Part shown: one piece after another, positions 33,342-37,867 of the stretch
How positions within the stretch are numbered: position 1 is the stretch's first letter
Layout of the letters: each line of letters starts with the position of its first letter
Assembly (NCBI GenBank): GCA_001637315.1
Contig: LSZA01000031.1
Location: forward strand, 1 to 37,867
Source of the DNA: Phormidium willei BDU 130791
GTDB taxonomy: Bacteria > Cyanobacteriota > Cyanobacteriia > Cyanobacteriales > Geitlerinemataceae
Reading direction: 5' to 3'
Length of the DNA: 37,867 nucleotides
The notes under the pieces: model-generated
What the model saw: only the letters and a program-made list of their open reading frames with translations
What the model was told of the DNA's origin: nothing
Databases searched by the model: none
Program-made: the position numbers and the translations under genes

Positions 33342-33989
33342 ATGAGTTCGCCGATTCTGATTCTTGCCTCCGCCTCGCCCGCCCGTCGCCAACTGTTGCG
33401 CCGTGCGGGTATTGAACCGATTGTCTGTCCAAGTGATTTAGACGAATCCCAGGTTCAACTCAGTAATCCCGTGGCCTTAGTCCAAACTCTAGCCCAACTC
33501 AAAGGAGAACGGATTGCAGCCGGGATTCGTAGCGAGGATATTGCCCCTCACTCTCTCGATGCTCAACAGCCTGAGTCAGTGTTAGTGTTAGCCTGTGATT
33601 CAGTGCTCGTGTTAGGCGATCGCATCTATGGTAAACCGGCTAATACCTCCGAGGCGATCGCCCGTTGGCAGTTAATGCGCGGCCAAGTCGGTGAACTCTA
33701 TACCGGCCACGCCCTGGTGGATATTGCCCAAAACATCACCCTCGTCAACTGCGAGGTGACTCGGGTTCATTTTGCCAGCATCAGTGACTCAGACATTGAA
33801 GCCTATGTCGCGACAGGAGAACCCCTCAATTGTGCCGGCTGTTTTGCCATCGATGGTCGAGGTAGCCTCTTTGTCGAGAAGATAGAAGGCTGTCACAGCA
33901 ATGTCATTGGCCTGAGTTTACCTCTGTTTCGACGCATGGTCGTGGAACTCGGCTATTCCGTGACTCATCTATGGAATACACCCCGCTAG
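33342..33989 (+). CDS. maf: Maf-family nucleoside triphosphate pyrophosphatase
   Basis: A 215-residue Maf protein. The S-A-S-P-A-R-R motif (10-16), [13 protein letters not shown] (about 84-91) and Y-G-K-P are the family signature of house-cleaning dNTP/UTP/CTP pyrophosphatases. It ends three bases before the start of the next gene, so the two are co-transcribed. Confidence 0.92.
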   Translation: MSSPILILASASPARRQLLRRAGIEPIVCPSDLDESQVQLSNPVALVQTLAQLKGERIAAGIRSEDIAPHSLDAQQPESVLVLACDSVLVLGDRIYGKPANTSEAIARWQLMRGQVGELYTGHALVDIAQNITLVNCEVTRVHFASISDSDIEAYVATGEPLNCAGCFAIDGRGSLFVEKIEGCHSNVIGLSLPLFRRMVVELGYSVTHLWNTPR

Positions 33990-33992
33990 AGA

Positions 33993-35510
33993 ATGGCTGA
34001 CGCAGAAATCATTGTAATTGGCAGTGGTATTGGGGGCTTAGTAGCCGCCTCTCTGCTAGCGCGTTATGGAAAATCGGTGGTGGTTTGTGAAAGTCATGTC
34101 CTGGCCGGCGGGGCGGCCCATGGATTTTCTCGCCGAGGCTTTCATTTCGACGCGGGACCCTCGTTTTTTTGCGGTTTAGGTGATGGCCCCAGCCTCAATC
34201 CCTTGCGTCAGGTTCTCAAGGCCTTAGAGATGTCCCTAGAGACGATCGCCTACGACCCCTTAGGAGAGTATCATTTCCCCGAGGGAACCTTTCCCGTGTA
34301 CTGCGATCGCGATCGCTACCAGCAAGAAATCGCCCACGTCACCCCCAGCGGCGCTGAAGAATATCGCCAACTTGAACGCCGTCTCGGGAAACTCTACAAG
34401 GGAATGCGCCAAATTCCCACCCTCGCCCTACGCAGCGACTGGAAAGCCATTCCCTTTTTGGCCCAACATTACCCCGCCGGCCTCCTGAAATTACTACCCA
34501 TTGCCGGATTGACGCAAAAAACCGTCGGGGAAATTATGGATACCTGTGTCCGCAACAGTTGGGTGCGGCGGACGGTACATTTAGAATGTTTCCTCCTCTC
34601 CGGGTTGAAGGCCTACGGAACCATTGCCCCGGAAATGGCCTTTATGTATGGTGAACGTCATCACGCCAAGGTAGACTATCCCCGAGGCGGAAGTGCGGCC
34701 ATTGTGCAGGCCTTAGTGAAAGGGTTAGAGAAATGGGGAGGCGAGTTACGCTTGCGAACCCATGTCGAGAAGATTTTAGTGGAATCGGGCCAGGTGACGG
34801 GGGTGCGCCTACGCAATGGCGAAACCCTCAAAGCGCCGATTGTGATCTCCAACGCCACGGTTTGGGATACCTATCGCAAGTTACTCAGTAACCATCATTT
34901 GCCCCCAGCTTATCGCAAGGAAGCCCTGGAATTGCCCCGCTTAAATAGCTTTATGCACCTCTATCTCGGGATTCGCGCCCAGGGGTTGGAGGATTTAAGG
35001 GGCCATCATGTGGTGGTGTTGGATAATACCCTCGATATCAATGTACCGGGCAATACTTGTATGGTGTCGATTCCTACGGTTTGGGACCCGAGTTTGGCGC
35101 CCGAGGGCTATCATGGCATTCACTGTTATACCCTCGAACCTTATAAATCTTGGAAACTCGATGCTAAATATGAGGAACGCAAACAACGGCGATCGCAATC
35201 TCTCTATCGTGCCTTAGATAAGATTATCCCCGGTATCCGCGATCGCATTGAATTTGAGATGGTGGGAACGCCGATTACCCATGAACGTTTTTTGCGGCGC
35301 TATCAGGGAACTTATGGCCCCGGAATCCCGCCAATTCAAGGCATTTTCCCCCTCAATCAAACGCCGGTATCGGGATTGTATCGTGTCGGTGATACGACAA
35401 TGCCGGGGATTGGTGTTCCAGCGGTGGCCGCGTCGGGAATTCTCTGTGCCAATAGTTTAGTCAGTCCTCAACAGACTTGGCAACTGTTGCAAGATGTGGG
35501 GTTGGCTTGA
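33993..35510 (+). CDS. CrtISO-like FAD-dependent oxidoreductase
   Basis: A 505-residue flavoprotein. The N-terminal dinucleotide-binding loop is G-S-G-I-G-G-L (10-16), with E-S-H-V-L-A-G-G-A-A and F-H-F-D-A-G-P-S after it; the C-terminal V-G-D-T-T-M-P-G-I-G-V-P-A-V closes the FAD site. The fold is that of phytoene desaturase/carotenoid isomerase (CrtISO/CrtH). Several positions differ from CrtH proper, so I do not name the substrate; it may be a paralogue of that family. It starts 3 bases after the maf stop. Confidence 0.85.
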   Translation: MADAEIIVIGSGIGGLVAASLLARYGKSVVVCESHVLAGGAAHGFSRRGFHFDAGPSFFCGLGDGPSLNPLRQVLKALEMSLETIAYDPLGEYHFPEGTFPVYCDRDRYQQEIAHVTPSGAEEYRQLERRLGKLYKGMRQIPTLALRSDWKAIPFLAQHYPAGLLKLLPIAGLTQKTVGEIMDTCVRNSWVRRTVHLECFLLSGLKAYGTIAPEMAFMYGERHHAKVDYPRGGSAAIVQALVKGLEKWGGELRLRTHVEKILVESGQVTGVRLRNGETLKAPIVISNATVWDTYRKLLSNHHLPPAYRKEALELPRLNSFMHLYLGIRAQGLEDLRGHHVVVLDNTLDINVPGNTCMVSIPTVWDPSLAPEGYHGIHCYTLEPYKSWKLDAKYEERKQRRSQSLYRALDKIIPGIRDRIEFEMVGTPITHERFLRRYQGTYGPGIPPIQGIFPLNQTPVSGLYRVGDTTMPGIGVPAVAASGILCANSLVSPQQTWQLLQDVGLA

Positions 35511-35579
35511 CGGTGTGGGCCATTTATAGGAGTCTGGGGGATTGCCGAAGTTTGAGTGACTAGGGTTGGAGGTGTGTCT

Positions 35580-36917
35580 GTGAGTCATCCCCGTCAGGTG
35601 GCGTTTTGGGCGCTGAAAGAGATTGAACGCAAGGATACTTATGCTGAGGTGGCTTTGCAGCGACAGTTGGCTAAGTCTGATTTGACCCGAGGCGATCGCG
35701 CCTTGGTGACGGAGTTCGTCTATGGGGTGGTACGGCGGCGGCGATCGCTCGATGCGGTTATCGACCAGTTTGGCAAAAAACCGGCCGCGCAACAAGCCCC
35801 AGATTTACGGGTTTTGTTGCGTCTTGGCTTCTATCAACTGATTTATCTCGATCGCGTGGCGGCGGCGTTAGCGGTGGATAGTACCGTGGAATTGGCGAAA
35901 GCCAATCGCTTAGGAGGATTATCGAACGTCGCCAATGGGATGCTACGGGAGTATTTGCGTCAACGAAGCACCGATAATCCCTTGGGAATCTCCCTTCCTG
36001 AGAATCCTGTCTCCCGCTTAGGGGTGCGCCACAGTTACCCGGATTGGATTGTACAACAGTGGTGTGATCAACTCGGTATTGAAGAGGCTGAACACCTCTG
36101 TCGTTGGTTCAATCAACCGCCCCAACTCTATTTACGCATCAATCCCCTGAGAACCGCTCTGGAGGAGGTGGAAAACAGGTTCTTAGAGGCGGGTATTGCC
36201 GTCGAGCGGCTGCCCAATTTGCCGCAAGGGTTAAAATTGCCCTCTGCCGGTCATATCGAGTCGCTACCGGGCTATACGGAGGGCTGGTGGACGGTCCAGG
36301 ATGCCAGCGCCCAATGGGTAACGCATCTGTTGAATCCCCAGCCAGGGGAGGTGATTGTGGATGCTTGCGCGGCCCCAGGGGGGAAAACGACGCATATGGC
36401 TGAGTTAATGGGCGATCGCGGGCAGATTTGGGCCTGCGATCGCACGGCGTCTCGTTTGAAGAAAGTGAGGCAAAATTGTCAGCGGTTGCAGCTGCGATCG
36501 GTACAACTGTTACAGGGGGATAGTCGGGAGTTGCGCCAGTTTGAGGGGAGTTGCGATCGCGTCTTATTAGATGTTCCCTGTTCGGGGTTAGGAACCCTCC
36601 ACCGTCGCGCCGATTTACGTTGGCGACAAACCCCCCAGGGGATTGTTGAGTTAGCGCAACTTCAGGGGGAACTGTTGGCGGCGGCGGCCACTTGGGTGAA
36701 ACCCGGTGGGGTGTTGGTGTATGCGACTTGTACGATCAGTTCGCCGGAAAATGAGGGGGTGATGGATCCCTTTTTACAAACTCACCCGGATTGGCGGGTT
36801 GAGACGCCTTCCGAGGTGTTGGGGTTAGGGGAGGCGCAGTCTCCCCTGGGGTTCCGTCTCTGGCCTCATCGCCATGAGGGAGATGGCTTTTTTATGGTGA
36901 AGTTGCGGCGGCGCTAG
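35580..36917 (+). CDS. rsmB: 16S rRNA (cytosine-967-C5)-methyltransferase RsmB
   Basis: A 445-residue enzyme with an N-terminal NusB-like RNA-binding domain (about 1-140) and a SAM methyltransferase domain: D-A-C-A-A-P-G-G-K-T (motif I), D-V-P-C-S-G-L-G-T (motif IV Cys) and Y-A-T-C-T-I-S-S-P-E-N-E (motif VI, catalytic Cys). The frame opens with a GTG at 35556; the GTG at 35580 (M-S-H-P-R-Q-V) is preferred because GGAGG lies 7 bases before it. Its 3' end overlaps the opposing adenine methyltransferase gene by 26 bases. Confidence 0.94.
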   Translation: MSHPRQVAFWALKEIERKDTYAEVALQRQLAKSDLTRGDRALVTEFVYGVVRRRRSLDAVIDQFGKKPAAQQAPDLRVLLRLGFYQLIYLDRVAAALAVDSTVELAKANRLGGLSNVANGMLREYLRQRSTDNPLGISLPENPVSRLGVRHSYPDWIVQQWCDQLGIEEAEHLCRWFNQPPQLYLRINPLRTALEEVENRFLEAGIAVERLPNLPQGLKLPSAGHIESLPGYTEGWWTVQDASAQWVTHLLNPQPGEVIVDACAAPGGKTTHMAELMGDRGQIWACDRTASRLKKVRQNCQRLQLRSVQLLQGDSRELRQFEGSCDRVLLDVPCSGLGTLHRRADLRWRQTPQGIVELAQLQGELLAAAATWVKPGGVLVYATCTISSPENEGVMDPFLQTHPDWRVETPSEVLGLGEAQSPLGFRLWPHRHEGDGFFMVKLRRR

Positions 36918-37767
36918 GGGAACATTTCTGTGATTCCAAGCAATAATTACTAATAAACAATTCTGAGCCTTTATTGGCTTTTTCTTGTTTATAATTATTC
37001 ATTCCATACTGCAATTCCCATTCAGAAATGTTGGCAAATTGGAAGTTTTCCCGCACGTCTGGACAGTCATCATAGGTAATCAACCAGAGATGAGGGCACG
37101 ATTGCAGGAGTTGGGCAAAACGATGATGGTCAAAACCACTATGATAATGACCTCGTTTGCCATAGAGTTTAGATTTGGTGGCACTGAGGTAGGGTGGATC
37201 GAGAAAAATGAAGCTAGGATCGCCCGTTGAGTTGGGGTCATCTTGCAGTAATTCACTATAATCAAGATTAGTGATTGTTACTCCGTCTAATACTGGACTT
37301 AAGGCACTTAATCGGTCAATTGAAGAGTGGGTAAAACGCTGTTCAAAAGATTTTTGTGAATAGCCTCCCGCCTCAATAGTTCCAGAGAAAGTAATCCGAT
37401 TCAAAACAAAAAATCGAACCGCTCGTTCTAAGTTTGAGAGGTGGCCAACATTAACTGTTGCTAACTCTTTAAATAACCCTTTTCCATCCTTACCGGTTCG
37501 TTTGATGTCTCGAACGGTTTGCGTAAACTCAGTCAGTTGAGATTGGGCGCATTTCCAGAAATAATAGACATCAGGATTGAGGTCGTTAATCCAAATCGGC
37601 AAATTTGGATTTAACTTTTTCAGTTCTATAAACACCGATCCACCGCCAACAAACGGTTCCCGATAGGCTTGGAATGAGGCAGGAAATTGGGCAAAGATTT
37701 GGCGCAAGGCTTTGGATTTTCCGCCAGGATAGCGCAAGGGAGTACGAACCGATTTTGAGATTGACAT
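36892..37767 (-). CDS. dam: Dam-family DNA adenine (N6) methyltransferase
   Basis: A 291-residue class alpha adenine methyltransferase. The order of motifs is that of Dam/M.DpnIIA: motif X L-R-Y-P-G-G-K-S-K (11-19), motif I E-P-F-V-G-G-G-S-V-F (37-46) and catalytic motif IV D-P-P-Y (190-193). Family members mostly methylate GATC, the centre of HIP1; this specificity is inferred. No endonuclease gene lies next to it, so it may be solitary, though the window ends just upstream. The C-terminal tail is encoded opposite the end of rsmB. Start is the ATG at 37767. Confidence 0.9.
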   Translation of the reverse strand: MSISKSVRTPLRYPGGKSKALRQIFAQFPASFQAYREPFVGGGSVFIELKKLNPNLPIWINDLNPDVYYFWKCAQSQLTEFTQTVRDIKRTGKDGKGLFKELATVNVGHLSNLERAVRFFVLNRITFSGTIEAGGYSQKSFEQRFTHSSIDRLSALSPVLDGVTITNLDYSELLQDDPNSTGDPSFIFLDPPYLSATKSKLYGKRGHYHSGFDHHRFAQLLQSCPHLWLITYDDCPDVRENFQFANISEWELQYGMNNYKQEKANKGSELFISNYCLESQKCSPSAAATSP

Positions 37768-37829
37768 AAATAAATCGGGTTGTTAGAGATTAAAAAAACA
37801 AGTCAAATTTATGCAACATTAAAACCATA

Positions 37830-37867
37830 TTAAAACCATTTCCGCAGGGGTGAAAATCCCCTCCAGG
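37830..37867. other. Hairpin-bearing segment cut by the window end
   Basis: AGGGG/CCCCT flank a TGAAAAT loop within CCGCAGGGGTGAAAATCCCC. It follows about 60 bases of AT-rich DNA with a direct repeat of ATTAAAACCAT. Only one copy is visible, so its nature is open. Confidence 0.35.

Overview
The window looks like chromosomal DNA of a cyanobacterium, probably filamentous. The palindrome GCGATCGC (HIP1) recurs throughout, several genes are oxygenic-phototroph markers (Psb30, Psb32, a CyanoP-type PsbP lipoprotein, Tic22, a CrtISO-like oxidoreductase), and the intergenic TTCCCTA/TTCCCTG heptamer arrays are of a kind common in filamentous genera. The species cannot be read from this stretch. Most of it is ordinary core genome. 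Where I moved a start codon, the reason is given in the entry.

Layout. 1-1250: a split UPF0016/GDT1 cation-exporter pair and a cysteine-cluster protein, all minus. 1377-1508: a small psb30 gene with its own terminator. 1604-4323: recJ (minus) and an orphan LRR protein (plus). 4447-5843: rpsF, rplU and rpmA with a strong terminator. 5857-6026: small repeats. 6165-12034: a GNAT gene converging on a six-gene minus-strand run (rluB-type synthase, rodZ-like, tic22, prmC, tsaC, degenerate histidine kinase). 12096-15580: a GC1/SulA-like epimerase, a 62-aa-class small protein, a TPR protein, a SufA-type carrier, tRNA-Val(CAC) and radC. 15676-20129: a large multi-pass membrane protein, psb32 and serS. 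20130-20527: gene-free, with a MITE-like element. 20528-23891: a beta-CASP-type hydrolase divergent from a membrane-fusion protein.

23963-27390 is the accessory part. A broken Uma2 gene and a nucleotidyltransferase reading frame fused to it border an AT-rich, HIP1-free cassette: a C5-cytosine methyltransferase convergent with a probable PD-(D/E)xK restriction endonuclease. This is the best candidate for transferred DNA and for an uncharacterised specificity.

27391-37867: ilvC (minus), then two tandem membrane-anchored TPR proteins, a free-standing M41-type protease domain, CyanoP, Maf, a CrtISO-like oxidoreductase and RsmB (all plus), and finally a Dam-type adenine methyltransferase (minus) overlapping rsmB tail to tail. 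The last 100 bases are AT-rich and end in a short hairpin cut by the window edge.

I do not see a clearly new multi-gene system. The most worthwhile leads are the restriction-modification island, the tandem TPR membrane proteins, the histidine-kinase homologue without an ATP site, and the small repeats.
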